A stretch of DNA of 64,000 nt from UBA1227 sp963629305 (GCA_963629305.1 CAVGIJ010000008.1:1-64000), one strand, 5' to 3'. Positions 51,414 to 60,742 are shown, counted from the first letter of the stretch. Notes: generated by a model not told the origin, from the sequence alone. A program made the numbers and translations.

Positions 51414-51439
51414 CACTGTAGTCTCCCACAGTGCTTTTT
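51414..51439 (+). terminator. short terminator-like hairpin
   Basis: CACTGT and ACAGTG with an 8-nt loop, followed by C and T5. Second of three stem-loops in this gene-less stretch. Confidence 0.6.
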
Positions 51440-51496
51440 GTATAGAGAAGTTGTATAACCACCACAACATAGTACAATTTCACACCCATAACACGG

Positions 51497-51533
51497 TGAG
51501 TCGAGTGATTTTCACTCGACTCATTGTCTTTTT
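51497..51533 (+). terminator. strong terminator-like hairpin
   Basis: A perfect 12-bp stem TGAGTCGAGTGA / TCACTCGACTCA with a 3-nt loop, followed by TTGTCTTTTT. Third in the series; what it terminates is not clear. Confidence 0.8.
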
Positions 51534-51550
51534 ACATCAGTTCATTTACG

Positions 51551-51602
51551 TTGACACCTGTAAATCTTTATGGTAGTATTTACAAGGTGGTTAAACAGGT
51601 GT
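51551..51602 (+). promoter_or_regulatory. promoter with inverted-repeat operator
   Basis: TTGACA at 51551-51556, 17-bp spacer, TAGTAT at 51574-51579. CACCTGTAAAT (51555-51565) pairs with ATTTACAAGGTG (51578-51589, one extra base), and ACACCTGT (51554-51561) with ACAGGTGT (51595-51602). Both repeats cover the promoter, as an operator would. Confidence 0.6.
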
Positions 51603-51639
51603 CCTCGGCGGTACACCGAAAAAAGAAAGGGAGATAAAA

Positions 51640-51825
51640 ATGATTGATATTATCAAGAAAATTTTAAAAATTGTCGGATCAATTGTCAGTGCATCTTTGT
51701 TTGCACTCGTAGCATATCTTGTATATGCGATAAATCCATGGAATGTACCGGCTATTTTTAAACGTAATTATCCGGCGTGGTTTGAAGCACATCCTTTTAT
51801 AAGCAGTCTTATAAAGATTGATTGA
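51640..51825 (+). CDS. small membrane protein (61 residues)
   Basis: A 61-residue protein with one membrane helix (about residues 8-30) and a Trp/Pro/Phe-rich outer part (INPWNVPAIFKRNYPAWFEAHPF). GGGAG precedes the ATG and it has its own promoter and terminator, so it is a genuine gene. No family is recognised. Confidence 0.75.
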   Translation: MIDIIKKILKIVGSIVSASLFALVAYLVYAINPWNVPAIFKRNYPAWFEAHPFISSLIKID

Positions 51826-51850
51826 TAGGAATTAACGGTTTTGAGTGATC

Positions 51851-51890
51851 AGCGGTTGTCATTTTTAACGGATACAACCGCTTATTATTT
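51851..51890 (+). terminator. terminator after the 61-residue protein
   Basis: AGCGGTTGT pairs with ACAACCGCT, 14-nt loop, T-rich tail. Confidence 0.75.
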
Positions 51891-51905
51891 TAAGCAAAAA
51901 AACTC

Positions 51906-51934
51906 TTGATTTTTTGTAGTCACTTGTATATAAT
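51906..51934 (+). promoter_or_regulatory. tRNA promoter
   Basis: TTGATT at 51906-51911, 17-bp spacer, TATAAT at 51929-51934, followed 33 bp later by the tRNA. Confidence 0.8.
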
Positions 51935-51967
51935 GGATTAGCACAAGGGAACGAGATTCCCACATAT

Positions 51968-52043
<76 letters not shown>

Positions 52044-52045
52044 AA

Positions 52046-52086
52046 AAGCCCGAATTTGGTAAATCCTGAATTCGGGTTTTCTTTTG
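52046..52086 (+). terminator. tRNA terminator
   Basis: CCCGAATT pairs with AATTCGGG, 12-nt loop, followed by TTTTCTTTT. Confidence 0.88.
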
Positions 52087-52234
52087 TTATTTTATCATTT
52101 TACAATGATTTTACATACACAATACAAAAATTTGTCTTGTAGTCTATACCTTTGATTTTGTAAAATACATATAAAGCTCATGTCATTAATATATTTAGTT
52201 TAGTATGCAAAAATAAAAATCCGGAGGAAATCAA

Positions 52235-53554
52235 ATGACACTTGCACTTATAATTTTTCTGATAACTTATGTGCTTATGCTTGCTTTGCAAAAGTATAGG
52301 CCGTGGATTGCGCTTACTTCTGCTGTGGTATTTATCGTACTTGGCATGGTCGGTGTGTATGATATGTCTTTGGGAGAGGCACTTTCGGCGGTTGATTACA
52401 ACGTTCTCCTAATGATAGCGGGAACTATGGGACTTGTAACGCTGTTCATAGACAGCAAGATGCCCGCGAGGCTGGCGGAAATTCTCATTGCAAAGGTCCC
52501 CAATGTAAAATGGGCCGTGACGGCACTTGCACTGTTCGCCGGCATTGTCAGCGCCTTTGTGGACAATGTTGCAACGGTACTCATGGTCGCACCGGTCGGT
52601 CTTGCTATTTCAAGAAAACTCAAGATTTCCCCCGTACCTGTGCTGATTGCCATTGCGGTTTCATCGAATCTGCAAGGCGCAGCGACAATGGTCGGCGACA
52701 CCACAAGCATGCTTCTCGGAAGCTTTGCGGATATGAATTTCCTTGACTTCTTCTGGATGATGGGCAAACCGGGTATATTCTTCGGAGTTGAACTTGGTGC
52801 GCTTGCCTCCGCGGGAATACTTATGTTCCTTTTCCGCAAGGAAAAGCAACCGATTAATGCAGAGGTTGAAACGGAAGTAACGGATTATTTCCCGTCATAT
52901 CTGATGATAGGAACAGTTGCTTTGCTTATAGTGTCATCTTTTCTCACGGAGCCGAATTCACAGTTCCTTCTTACAATTTACAATATACGAAGCGGACTTA
53001 TATGTGTCGCACTCTGTATCATAGGTATCATCAGAAATTGTATTCGCAATAAGTCGGATGCAATGGTCGGCAAGGTCATTAAAGATCTTGACAAGGATAC
53101 ATTGCTCCTCCTTTTCGGACTCTTTATAGTTATAGAAGGAATAAAGACGGCCGGTGTTATAGATGCCGTTGCAAAATTGTTCTATACGGTTGCCGGCGAC
53201 AATCCGTTTATGCTGTATACATTGCTCGTGTTCGCGTCTGTTATTCTTTCGGCATTTATCGATAACATTCCGTATGTTGCAACTATGCTCCCCGTTGTTC
53301 AAAGTATTTCGGCAATGATGAACGGCGGCGACAGTGCCGCAGCATATGTCTTCTATTTCGGCTTGCTTACAGGTGCGACACTCGGAGGAAACCTTACACC
53401 TATAGGAGCATCTGCTAACATTGCGGCAATAGGCATACTTCGAAAAAACGGCGAGACCGTAAAACTTACCGACTTCCTTCGTATAGGAGTCCCGTTTACG
53501 CTCACCGCCGTTTTGGTCGGATATGCTTATATATGGCTTGTATGGGGTGTTTAA
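52235..53554 (+). CDS. SLC13/ArsB-like (ion transporter superfamily) permease
   Basis: A 439-residue integral membrane protein with 11-12 helices in two inverted halves. DNVATVLMVAPVGLAISRKL and the second-half FIDNIPYVATMLPVV with GATLGGNLTPIGASANI are the signature clamshell motifs of the ion transporter (ArsB/NhaD/DASS) superfamily. It transports an anion or exchanges Na+ and H+; arsB-specific context (arsR, arsA) is lacking. CGGAGG precedes the ATG. Confidence 0.88.
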   Translation: MTLALIIFLITYVLMLALQKYRPWIALTSAVVFIVLGMVGVYDMSLGEALSAVDYNVLLMIAGTMGLVTLFIDSKMPARLAEILIAKVPNVKWAVTALALFAGIVSAFVDNVATVLMVAPVGLAISRKLKISPVPVLIAIAVSSNLQGAATMVGDTTSMLLGSFADMNFLDFFWMMGKPGIFFGVELGALASAGILMFLFRKEKQPINAEVETEVTDYFPSYLMIGTVALLIVSSFLTEPNSQFLLTIYNIRSGLICVALCIIGIIRNCIRNKSDAMVGKVIKDLDKDTLLLLFGLFIVIEGIKTAGVIDAVAKLFYTVAGDNPFMLYTLLVFASVILSAFIDNIPYVATMLPVVQSISAMMNGGDSAAAYVFYFGLLTGATLGGNLTPIGASANIAAIGILRKNGETVKLTDFLRIGVPFTLTAVLVGYAYIWLVWGV

Positions 53555-53573
53555 CTAAAAGCCGGCGTTTGAA

Positions 53574-54446
53574 TTATCTTTCTTTGCCGACAAAGAATAG
53601 TGAGATACACCCTTTACCCGTATGAGCGGCGATTATAGGGTCAATATCAACTATAATAACTTCACCGATATGAAACCTTGAAAGAAGTTTTTCTTTCAGG
53701 GTTTCTGCGTCATCATATGCATCTGCTTGAGATATAAATACGGCATCAAATGTTTTTCCGTCTGAATGCTGTTCCATTTTATTTACAATAGCATCAAGGG
53801 ATTTGTTTCGGCCTGCTGCTTTTGAGTTCGGTGTCAGATGACCGTCGTTGTCCATATGCATGACGGGCTTTATTCGAAGCAGTCCGCCTATGGTTGCGGT
53901 CGTAGCACTTATCCTGCCGCCTCTTTTAAGGTGGTCAAGGTCATCGACAGTAAACCAGTGGCATATGCGCAGCTTGTTATTTTCAACCCACTCGGCGAGT
54001 TCTTCAAGGCTCATGCCGGCTTTTTTATTTTGGGCTGCGAGATAGCAGAGAAGTCCCTCACCGCCACTTGCACAGAGTGAATCTATCACCCTTATTTTTC
54101 TGCTCGGATACTCTTCTGATAGTTCTTCGCTTATAATTTTTACTGCATTGTATGTTCCTGAAAGTCCGGATGAAAAGGCGATGTAAAGAATGTCCTTCCC
54201 GCTTGCAACCAGCGCTTTGAGTGTCTCTTTTGCAGCGGTTATGTCAACCTGTGAGGTTGTAATGTCGTCGTATTTTTGAAGCATATCGTAAAAATCTTTT
54301 TTTGAAAGATTCCTGAAATCTGCATAGTGTATAAAGTCTTTTCCGTGTATGATAACGTGCATGGGCAATGCGACTATTCCGAGGTTGTCAAGCATTTCCT
54401 GTGACAGGTCACATGCAGTATCGGTTACGATAATATAATCATCCAT
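53574..54446 (-). CDS. DegV family fatty-acid-binding protein
   Basis: A 290-residue DegV/FakB-like protein: IVTDTACDLSQEML, TTSQVDITAAKE (fatty-acid contact region), AFSSGLSGTYNA, and RGGRISATTATIGGLLRIKPVM. These proteins carry fatty acids, in FakA/FakB systems for phosphorylation by FakA. A lone FakA-type domain is at 2007-2258 but far away. GGAGG precedes the ATG. Confidence 0.92.
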   Translation of the reverse strand: MDDYIIVTDTACDLSQEMLDNLGIVALPMHVIIHGKDFIHYADFRNLSKKDFYDMLQKYDDITTSQVDITAAKETLKALVASGKDILYIAFSSGLSGTYNAVKIISEELSEEYPSRKIRVIDSLCASGGEGLLCYLAAQNKKAGMSLEELAEWVENNKLRICHWFTVDDLDHLKRGGRISATTATIGGLLRIKPVMHMDNDGHLTPNSKAAGRNKSLDAIVNKMEQHSDGKTFDAVFISQADAYDDAETLKEKLLSRFHIGEVIIVDIDPIIAAHTGKGCISLFFVGKER

Positions 54447-54658
54447 AAGTAAAGCCTCCTAAAATATCTGCTGATGTGAGGGTAAAAACATATTACATAG
54501 TTTTCGATACTAGGTTACAACATCCCAAAGAAAATGTCAACAGATTTTGCAAATGATTTTATGAGCGCTGCGTTTCATAAAATTGGACAAAAGAAAGTCG
54601 GTTATTTGGGTGGTTTTGTTGTATTGCTCCAAAGATGTCGGCACAACGTCTATCCTGA
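54447..54658. other. intergenic stretch
   Basis: About 210 bp between degV and the riboswitch promoter. No ORF with a ribosome site or RNA motif was noticed. Confidence 0.5.
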
Positions 54659-54687
54659 TTGACTTTTTTCGACCGTAATGATAAAAT
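54659..54687 (+). promoter_or_regulatory. promoter of the riboswitch-xpt unit
   Basis: TTGACT at 54659-54664, 17-bp spacer, TAAAAT at 54682-54687. Confidence 0.65.
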
Positions 54688-54718
54688 CTTGATATAAAAT
54701 TCATTGTGACGTTTTCAC

Positions 54719-54796
54719 TACAAGTATAGTTTTGGATAAAAGGCCCAAAAGTTTCTACCGCAACGCCTGCCGGTTGTAAAGTTGCGACTACTTGTA
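54719..54796 (+). promoter_or_regulatory. purine riboswitch aptamer, guanine class
   Basis: P1 pairs TACAAGTA (54719-54726) with TACTTGTA (54789-54796). J2/3 has the conserved AAGTTTCTACC element (ends 54759). P3 is GCAAC / GTTGC. J3/1 reads GACTA, with C at the specificity position, so it should bind guanine or hypoxanthine rather than adenine. It is followed by a terminator and then xpt. Confidence 0.92.
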
Positions 54797-54882
54797 TCAG
54801 CAGTTTTCAGTGCGCATTGGTTGGATTACCCTTTTAATGTGTGCATATTTTGTTGATTAATTCAGTGTAGTCATACTGCCGG

Positions 54883-54920
54883 CAGACCTTGAACTTCGAG
54901 GTCTGTCTTTTATTTTTTTT
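54883..54920 (+). terminator. riboswitch expression-platform terminator
   Basis: CAGACCT pairs with AGGTCTG (54883-54905), followed by a long T-run. With guanine bound, the message probably stops here. It ends 20 bp before the xpt ATG. Confidence 0.85.
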
Positions 54921-54939
54921 GAGTTGTCAGGAGGCTATT

Positions 54940-55530
54940 ATGAAAGCACTTGAAGAAAAAATAATGGCTGAGGGCCAGGTTTATCCGGGAAATGTTCTTA
55001 AGGTCGGATCTTTTCTCAATCATCAAATAGATGTTCCGTTTATGATGGAGGTCGGAAAAGAGTTTCACAGGCTTTATGAGAATGACGGTGTAAATAAAAT
55101 CCTCACTATTGAAGCTTCCGGCATAGGGGTTGCCTGCCTTGCGGCTCAGTATTTCAATGTACCCGTGGTATTTGCAAAGAAAAGTCAGACAAAGAACATT
55201 GCCGGTGAGGTTTACACAAGTAAGGTTGTTTCTTTCACACACGGCAGAGAGTATGACATAATCGTTGCAAAGGATTACCTCGGACCGGATGACAGAGTTC
55301 TTATCATAGATGATTTCCTTGCAAACGGCAGTGCTCTTGAAGGCCTTATCAAGCTCGTGAACGATTCGGGTGCGACACTTGTTGGCTGCGGAATAGTTAT
55401 AGAAAAAGGCTTTCAGCCCGGAGGCGCCCTCATAAGAAATAGCGGGGTCCGCGTTGAATCACTTGCCATAGTTGACAGTATGTCGGCTGATGACGGTACT
55501 ATTGTTTTCAGAGATCAAGGGGACAAATAA
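54940..55530 (+). CDS. xpt: xanthine phosphoribosyltransferase
   Basis: A 196-residue enzyme converting xanthine (and guanine) with PRPP to the nucleotide in purine salvage. The PRPP-binding motif is VLIIDDFLANGSAL; the substrate region has VFAKKSQTKNI. GGAGG precedes the ATG at 54940; the frame upstream lies in the terminator and is excluded. Position behind a guanine riboswitch, ahead of a nucleoside importer, supports the assignment. Confidence 0.96.
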   Translation: MKALEEKIMAEGQVYPGNVLKVGSFLNHQIDVPFMMEVGKEFHRLYENDGVNKILTIEASGIGVACLAAQYFNVPVVFAKKSQTKNIAGEVYTSKVVSFTHGREYDIIVAKDYLGPDDRVLIIDDFLANGSALEGLIKLVNDSGATLVGCGIVIEKGFQPGGALIRNSGVRVESLAIVDSMSADDGTIVFRDQGDK

Positions 55531-55604
55531 ATTTGGGTTACAATTGCGGCTTTAACCGCATGTAATAGATAAACAAATAAAAGTATTATCGGAGGAATTG
55601 TACA

Positions 55605-56843
55605 ATGAAAAGACTTGTATCATTAGTACTCGCGCTTGCTATGCTTTTCTGCCTCGCAGCTTGCGGTAAGACAGAACAGAGTAGCGAAACAGAAAAAATG
55701 AAGGTTGGTTTCATTTGCCTTCATGATGAGAACTCAACATATGACTTAAACTTCATCAATGCTGCCAAGGAAGCATGCGAGAAGCTCGGTGTTGAGGCTA
55801 TCTTCAAGACAAACATCCCTGAAGATGCATCTTGCAAAGAAGCTGCTCTTGACCTCGCTGATAAGGGTTGTAAGATCGTATTTGCTGACTCTTTCGGACA
55901 TGAGAGCTACATGCTTGAAGCTGCAAAAGAAGCTACGGACGTTCAGTTCTGCCATGCTACAGGTACAACAGCTCACACAGCGGGTGTAAAGAATTTCCAC
56001 AATGCATTCGCATCCATCTATGAGGGCCGTTATCTTGCAGGTGTTGCTGCAGGTCTCAAGCTCAATGAGATGATCGCAGACGGAAAGATCAAGGCTGAGG
56101 ATGCGAAGATCGGATATGTCGGCGCATTTACTTATGCAGAAGTTATTTCAGGTTATACATCTTTCTTCCTCGGTGCCCGTTCCATCTGCCCGACTGCAAC
56201 TATGGAAGTTCAGTTCACAGGTTCATGGTATGATGAGACTGCCGAGAAGGAAGCAGCAACAAAGCTTATCGCTGATAAGTGTGTACTTATAAGCCAGCAC
56301 GCTGACTCAATGGGCGCTCCTACAGCATGTGAAAACGCAGGTGTTCCGAACGTTTCTTACAACGGAAGCACACTTAAGTCTTGCCCGAACACATTCATCG
56401 TTTCTTCAAGAATCAACTGGGAGCCTTACTATGAGTATATAATCGGCTGTGTTAAAGACGGTAAGGAAATTGACACAGACTGGACAGGTACTCTTGCTAC
56501 AGGTTCTGTAGTTCTTACAGATGTAAATGAGGATGTTGCTGCTGAGGGTACAGCTGACAAGATTGCCGAAGTTAAGGCTGAACTTGAAAAAGGAACACTT
56601 CACGTATTTGATACATCTACATTTACCGTAACAGTTGATGCCGCAAACGGCCTCAATGCAAACGCAAAGGTTGATGCTGACGGACATCTTACATCTTATA
56701 TGGCAGATGTTGACACAGATAAGGATTATACCGGAGATACAGAGGCTGTTAAGGACGGATATTTTGCTGAGTCCACTGACCGTTCGGCTCCGTACTTTGA
56801 TCTTAAGATTGACGGTATCACTCTTCTCAATACAAAGTTCTGA
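55605..56843 (+). CDS. BMP-family purine nucleoside-binding lipoprotein
   Basis: A 412-residue lipoprotein (signal ending CLAAC, Cys20) of the Bmp/PnrA-like family of periplasmic-binding-type proteins, which bind purine nucleosides outside the cell. It has GFICLHDENSTYDLNF, FADSFGHESYMLEAA and NVSYNGSTLKSCPN. GGAGG precedes the ATG at 55605. It lies 74 bp after xpt and is followed by a terminator-like hairpin before the ATPase gene. Abundant binding protein relative to pump fits that arrangement. Confidence 0.92.
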   Translation: MKRLVSLVLALAMLFCLAACGKTEQSSETEKMKVGFICLHDENSTYDLNFINAAKEACEKLGVEAIFKTNIPEDASCKEAALDLADKGCKIVFADSFGHESYMLEAAKEATDVQFCHATGTTAHTAGVKNFHNAFASIYEGRYLAGVAAGLKLNEMIADGKIKAEDAKIGYVGAFTYAEVISGYTSFFLGARSICPTATMEVQFTGSWYDETAEKEAATKLIADKCVLISQHADSMGAPTACENAGVPNVSYNGSTLKSCPNTFIVSSRINWEPYYEYIIGCVKDGKEIDTDWTGTLATGSVVLTDVNEDVAAEGTADKIAEVKAELEKGTLHVFDTSTFTVTVDAANGLNANAKVDADGHLTSYMADVDTDKDYTGDTEAVKDGYFAESTDRSAPYFDLKIDGITLLNTKF

Positions 56844-56882
56844 TTTGAGTTCAATTAAGGTTTCTTATTCAGAATAGTTTTA

Positions 56883-56932
56883 AGGCGGGGCGCCTTTTTC
56901 GGACGCTCCGCCTGCAATTTGTTTTTAAAGCA
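56883..56932 (+). terminator. partial terminator between binding protein and ATPase genes
   Basis: AGGCGGGGCG pairs with CGCTCCGCCT, 11-nt loop, T-rich 3' side. Inside an operon such a hairpin usually lowers downstream expression. Confidence 0.75.
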
Positions 56933-57046
56933 TTTAAAGCAATTTTTATTACATCTCATTTACGTATTCACGGCAGCTTTAAAAGGTATAACACACTTTG
57001 AAAAACGGTGTTACGGCTTTTAAAATTGCCGAAGGGGGAATTTTCA

Positions 57047-58585
57047 GTGGAGACATGTCCGGCAATAGAACTTAAAAACATAACCAAAACATTTGGCCCG
57101 GTTGTTGCGAATAAGGACGTATGCCTTACCGTGAATCGCGGAGAGATACTTTCAATTCTCGGCGAAAACGGAAGCGGTAAAACTACTCTTATGAACATGC
57201 TGTCCGGAATATACTTTCCGGATTACGGTCAGATATTCATTGACGGAAAAGAAGTTGTTATAAAATCTCCTAAAGACGCGTTTGATCACAAAATAGGAAT
57301 GATTCATCAGCACTTCAAGCTTGTCGATGTATTTACGGCAGCCGAAAATATCGTTCTGGGACTTGAGGATGACGGCAAATATAACATAAAAAAATCATCG
57401 GAAAAGATCGCTGAAATTGCAGCTAACTACGGCTTTGAAATTGATCCGAATAAAAAAATCTATCAAATGTCCGTTTCCGAAAAGCAGACTGTTGAAATAA
57501 TAAAGGTTCTTTACAGAGGAGCCGATATACTTATACTTGACGAACCTACGGCAGTTCTCACTCCGCAGGAAACACTTAAGCTTTTTGATGTTCTCAGAAG
57601 AATGAGAAACGACGGCAAGGCTATCATTATCATAACACATAAGCTTCATGAGGTTTTATCACTCTCAGACCGTGTTGCCGTTTTAAGAAAGGGCGAGTAC
57701 ATCGGTACGGTTAACACGGCAGAGACGAATGAGTCCGAACTTACGGAAATGATGGTAGGTAAGAAAATTACCCTGAATATTGAGAGAAGCGAACCGGAAA
57801 ACCCCGTAGACAGGCTTGTTGTAAAAGGCCTCAACTGTATAAACCGTGACGGTGTAAAAGTTCTCAGCGACATATCATTTACGGCAAAATCCGGTGAGAT
57901 ATTGGGATTTGCGGGTATTGCGGGTTCGGGCCAGCGAGAACTCCTTGAGTCTATTGCCGGCTTGCAAAAGCTCAGCGGCGGTGAGGTTATTTACAATAAC
58001 CCGAAAACCGGTAAGGCTGAAAATCTTCGAAACAAAACTCCCATGCAAATAAGGGAACTCGGCGTAAGACTTTCATTTGTACCTGAAGACAGACTCGGTA
58101 TGGGCCTTGTAGGAAACATGGATATCATTGACAATATGATGCTCAGAAGCTACAAAAAAGGTCATACCGCTTTTCTTGAAAGAAAAGAACCGAAGTCACT
58201 TGCCGAAAAGATAATTGATGAGCTTGAGGTTGTGACTCCGAGTGCATCGACTCCTGTAAGGAGACTTTCGGGAGGAAACGTTCAAAAGGTTCTCGTAGGA
58301 CGTGAAATTGCGGCGTCTCCCACAGTTCTTATGGCTGCATATCCAGTGCGCGGACTTGACATAAATTCATCTTATGTTATCTATAATCTTCTCAATGAGC
58401 AGAAGAAAAACGGCGTTGCCGTAATTTTTGTCGGAGAAGACTTGGACGTTTTAATTGAACTTTGTGACCGTATAGTTGTCCTCGGCTCGGGAAAAATAAC
58501 CGGAATCGTTGACGGCAGAACGGCTACAAAGGAAGAAATCGGATTGCTTATGACAAAAAGCACAGGTGAGGGGGATGAAAACTGA
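57047..58585 (+). CDS. nucleoside ABC transporter ATP-binding protein (two ABC domains)
   Basis: A 512-residue protein with two fused ATPase domains. The first has GENGSGKTTLMN (Walker A), LILDEPTAVL (Walker B) and a signature altered to SVSEKQ; the second has a degenerate Walker A (GIAGSGQRELLE) and a good signature RRLSGGNVQK, with MAAYPVRGLD for Walker B. This asymmetric layout is typical of YufO/NupO-like and sugar (RbsA-like) ABC proteins. The start is GTG 57047, after AGGGGG; the ORF to 57008 is excluded. Confidence 0.93.
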   Translation: METCPAIELKNITKTFGPVVANKDVCLTVNRGEILSILGENGSGKTTLMNMLSGIYFPDYGQIFIDGKEVVIKSPKDAFDHKIGMIHQHFKLVDVFTAAENIVLGLEDDGKYNIKKSSEKIAEIAANYGFEIDPNKKIYQMSVSEKQTVEIIKVLYRGADILILDEPTAVLTPQETLKLFDVLRRMRNDGKAIIIITHKLHEVLSLSDRVAVLRKGEYIGTVNTAETNESELTEMMVGKKITLNIERSEPENPVDRLVVKGLNCINRDGVKVLSDISFTAKSGEILGFAGIAGSGQRELLESIAGLQKLSGGEVIYNNPKTGKAENLRNKTPMQIRELGVRLSFVPEDRLGMGLVGNMDIIDNMMLRSYKKGHTAFLERKEPKSLAEKIIDELEVVTPSASTPVRRLSGGNVQKVLVGREIAASPTVLMAAYPVRGLDINSSYVIYNLLNEQKKNGVAVIFVGEDLDVLIELCDRIVVLGSGKITGIVDGRTATKEEIGLLMTKSTGEGDEN

Positions 58586-59697
58586 TGGCAAAAGAGGAAA
58601 AAACAGTTAAAGAACCTCTGTTTCATGTTGTTAAAAGAGATAAACCGGTATGGTGGAAGAGTTGGGGTATTCGTATTCTCTCCGTAATTTTCGCATTTGC
58701 CGTTTGCTCCGTGATTATCCTCGTATTTACGGGAGATGACCCATTTAAGGTTTTCCTTACAATGATTGACGGAGCTTTCGGAACAGAACGCCGTATATGG
58801 AGTTTGCTTCAAGCGGTTGCAATGCTTCTTTGTGTTGCTCTTGCCGTTACACCGGCATTCAAAATGAAATTCTGGAATATCGGTGCTGAAGGACAGGCTC
58901 TTATGGGCGGATTCGCCGCTGCAACTTGTATGATTTTTCTCGGTGACAAGATGCCGACACCGCTCCTCCTTATAGTGATACTTGCGGCATCAATTATTGC
59001 CGGTGCTGTATGGGCGGTTGTTCCCGCGTATTTCAAGGCGAGATTCGGAACAAATGAAACATTGTTTACGCTTATGATGAACTATATTGCCATTCAGATT
59101 GTTTCATATTTCGTATATATCTGGGCAAATCCGGCCGGTTCAGGTAAGATAGGCGTTATCAATCCCGATACACAATCAGGGTGGCTTCCTGTCATAGCCG
59201 ATAAGTCATATCTTATGAATATCCTTATTGTTTTTGCACTCACGTTTGTTATGTATATCTACCTTAAGTATTCAAAGCACGGCTATGAGATTTCCGTTGT
59301 GGGAGAAAGTCAGAATACCGCAAGGTATATCGGAATAAACGTAAAAAAAGTTATTGTGAGAACGATGATTCTCTCCGGTGCTCTCTGCGGTATTGCAGGA
59401 TTCCTTCTTGTATGCGGAACTGACCACACCATAACAAGAGATACCATTTCAGGACGCGGATTTACCGCTATCATGGTTTCGTGGCTTGCAAAATTCAATC
59501 CTATTTTTATGATTCTTACATCGCTTCTCATAGTGTTCTTCGAAAAGGGCGCGACGGAGATATCCACTCAGTTCGGACTTAACGATTCATTCTCGGAGAT
59601 TATCTCCGGTATAGTAATTTTCTTCATCATAGGCTCTGAATTTTTTATCAATTATAAAATTAAATTCAGAGAGAAAAAGGAGGAGGCAGGCAAATGA
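58585..59697 (+). CDS. nucleoside ABC transporter permease 1
   Basis: A 370-residue membrane protein with about 9-10 helices, matching the YufP/BmpC type permease of guanosine/purine nucleoside importers. KFWNIGAEGQALMGGFAA is the typical motif (NIG(A/V)EGQ). The ATG overlaps the stop of the ATPase gene (TGATG). Confidence 0.92.
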   Translation: MAKEEKTVKEPLFHVVKRDKPVWWKSWGIRILSVIFAFAVCSVIILVFTGDDPFKVFLTMIDGAFGTERRIWSLLQAVAMLLCVALAVTPAFKMKFWNIGAEGQALMGGFAAATCMIFLGDKMPTPLLLIVILAASIIAGAVWAVVPAYFKARFGTNETLFTLMMNYIAIQIVSYFVYIWANPAGSGKIGVINPDTQSGWLPVIADKSYLMNILIVFALTFVMYIYLKYSKHGYEISVVGESQNTARYIGINVKKVIVRTMILSGALCGIAGFLLVCGTDHTITRDTISGRGFTAIMVSWLAKFNPIFMILTSLLIVFFEKGATEISTQFGLNDSFSEIISGIVIFFIIGSEFFINYKIKFREKKEEAGK

Positions 59698-60683
59698 TAG
59701 TTCAATTTATTCAACGTGCGGTCATGCAGGGCGTTCCTCTTCTTTTCGGAGCTACGGGAGAAATCCTTACGGAAAAATCCGGTCATCTGAATCTCGGTAT
59801 CCCGGGAATCATGTATGTCGGGGGAATAAGCGGAGTAATCGGTGCTTTTCTCTATGAGAATGCCGTCGGAGCTGAAAACATAGTTCCGTTCCTTGCGGTT
59901 ATAATACCACTCCTTTCATCAATGCTCGGTTCGCTTTTTATGGGACTTATTTATTGTGTGCTTACGGTTACTTTAAGGGCAAATCAAAATGTTACGGGTC
60001 TTGCTCTTACAACATTCGGTGTAGGCTTCGGTAACTTCTTCGGGGGATCTCTCATAAAGCTTACAAATTCCGAGCTTCCGTCAATAACACTCTCGGCAAC
60101 ATCCAACTGCTTTAGAAAGACTTTGCCCATTGCGGATAAGCTCGGATGGTTTGGCGATGTATTTTTGTCCTACAGTTTTCTTGCATATGTATCCGTTGTT
60201 GTAGCGCTTGCGGCTGCATATGTTCTCGGACATACACGTACCGGACTTCATCTTCGCGCAGTCGGAGAGAACCCGGCGACTGCCGATGCGGCCGGCATAA
60301 ATGTTAACCGCTACAAGTATGCCGCAACTTGCATCGGCTCCGTAATTGCGGGCCTCGGCGGACTTTACTATGTAATGGACTATGCAAACGGTATTTGGTC
60401 AAACAATGCATTCGGTGACAGAGGATGGCTTGCGGTTGCAATCGTTATTTTCTCTATTTGGAAACCGAATGTTGCCGTTCCGGCATCGTTCCTTTTCGGC
60501 GGATTATTTATAGTACACAATTATCTTACCTTCCTCGGGCTCGGTGTTGCCACACAGGAACTTTTCAAAATGATTCCGTATGTTGTAACGCTTGTAATTC
60601 TTATAGTTACAAGTATGCGTCAGCGCCGTGAAAGTCAACCGCCTCAGGCACTCGGACTTTCTTATTTCAGAGAAGAAAGATAA
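59694..60683 (+). CDS. nucleoside ABC transporter permease 2
   Basis: A 329-residue permease of the YufQ/BmpD type with LNLGIPGIMYVGG near the start and GENPATADAAGINVNRYK in the middle. It overlaps the first permease by 4 bp (ATGA). Last gene of the xpt-importer unit. Confidence 0.92.
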   Translation: MIVQFIQRAVMQGVPLLFGATGEILTEKSGHLNLGIPGIMYVGGISGVIGAFLYENAVGAENIVPFLAVIIPLLSSMLGSLFMGLIYCVLTVTLRANQNVTGLALTTFGVGFGNFFGGSLIKLTNSELPSITLSATSNCFRKTLPIADKLGWFGDVFLSYSFLAYVSVVVALAAAYVLGHTRTGLHLRAVGENPATADAAGINVNRYKYAATCIGSVIAGLGGLYYVMDYANGIWSNNAFGDRGWLAVAIVIFSIWKPNVAVPASFLFGGLFIVHNYLTFLGLGVATQELFKMIPYVVTLVILIVTSMRQRRESQPPQALGLSYFREER

Positions 60684-60703
60684 GTGTTTAACCGAAAACA
60701 AAT

Positions 60704-60742
60704 AAGTCGCAACACATGATTTCGTGTGTTGCGACTTTCTCT
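60704..60742. terminator. bidirectional terminator
   Basis: AAGTCGCAACAC pairs with GTGTTGCGACTT, T-rich on the plus side, between convergent operons. Confidence 0.9.

Noticed and set aside
52235..53554. Arsenite pump ArsB
   Set aside because: The fold matches the wider ion-transporter superfamily, but there is no arsR, arsC or arsA nearby.
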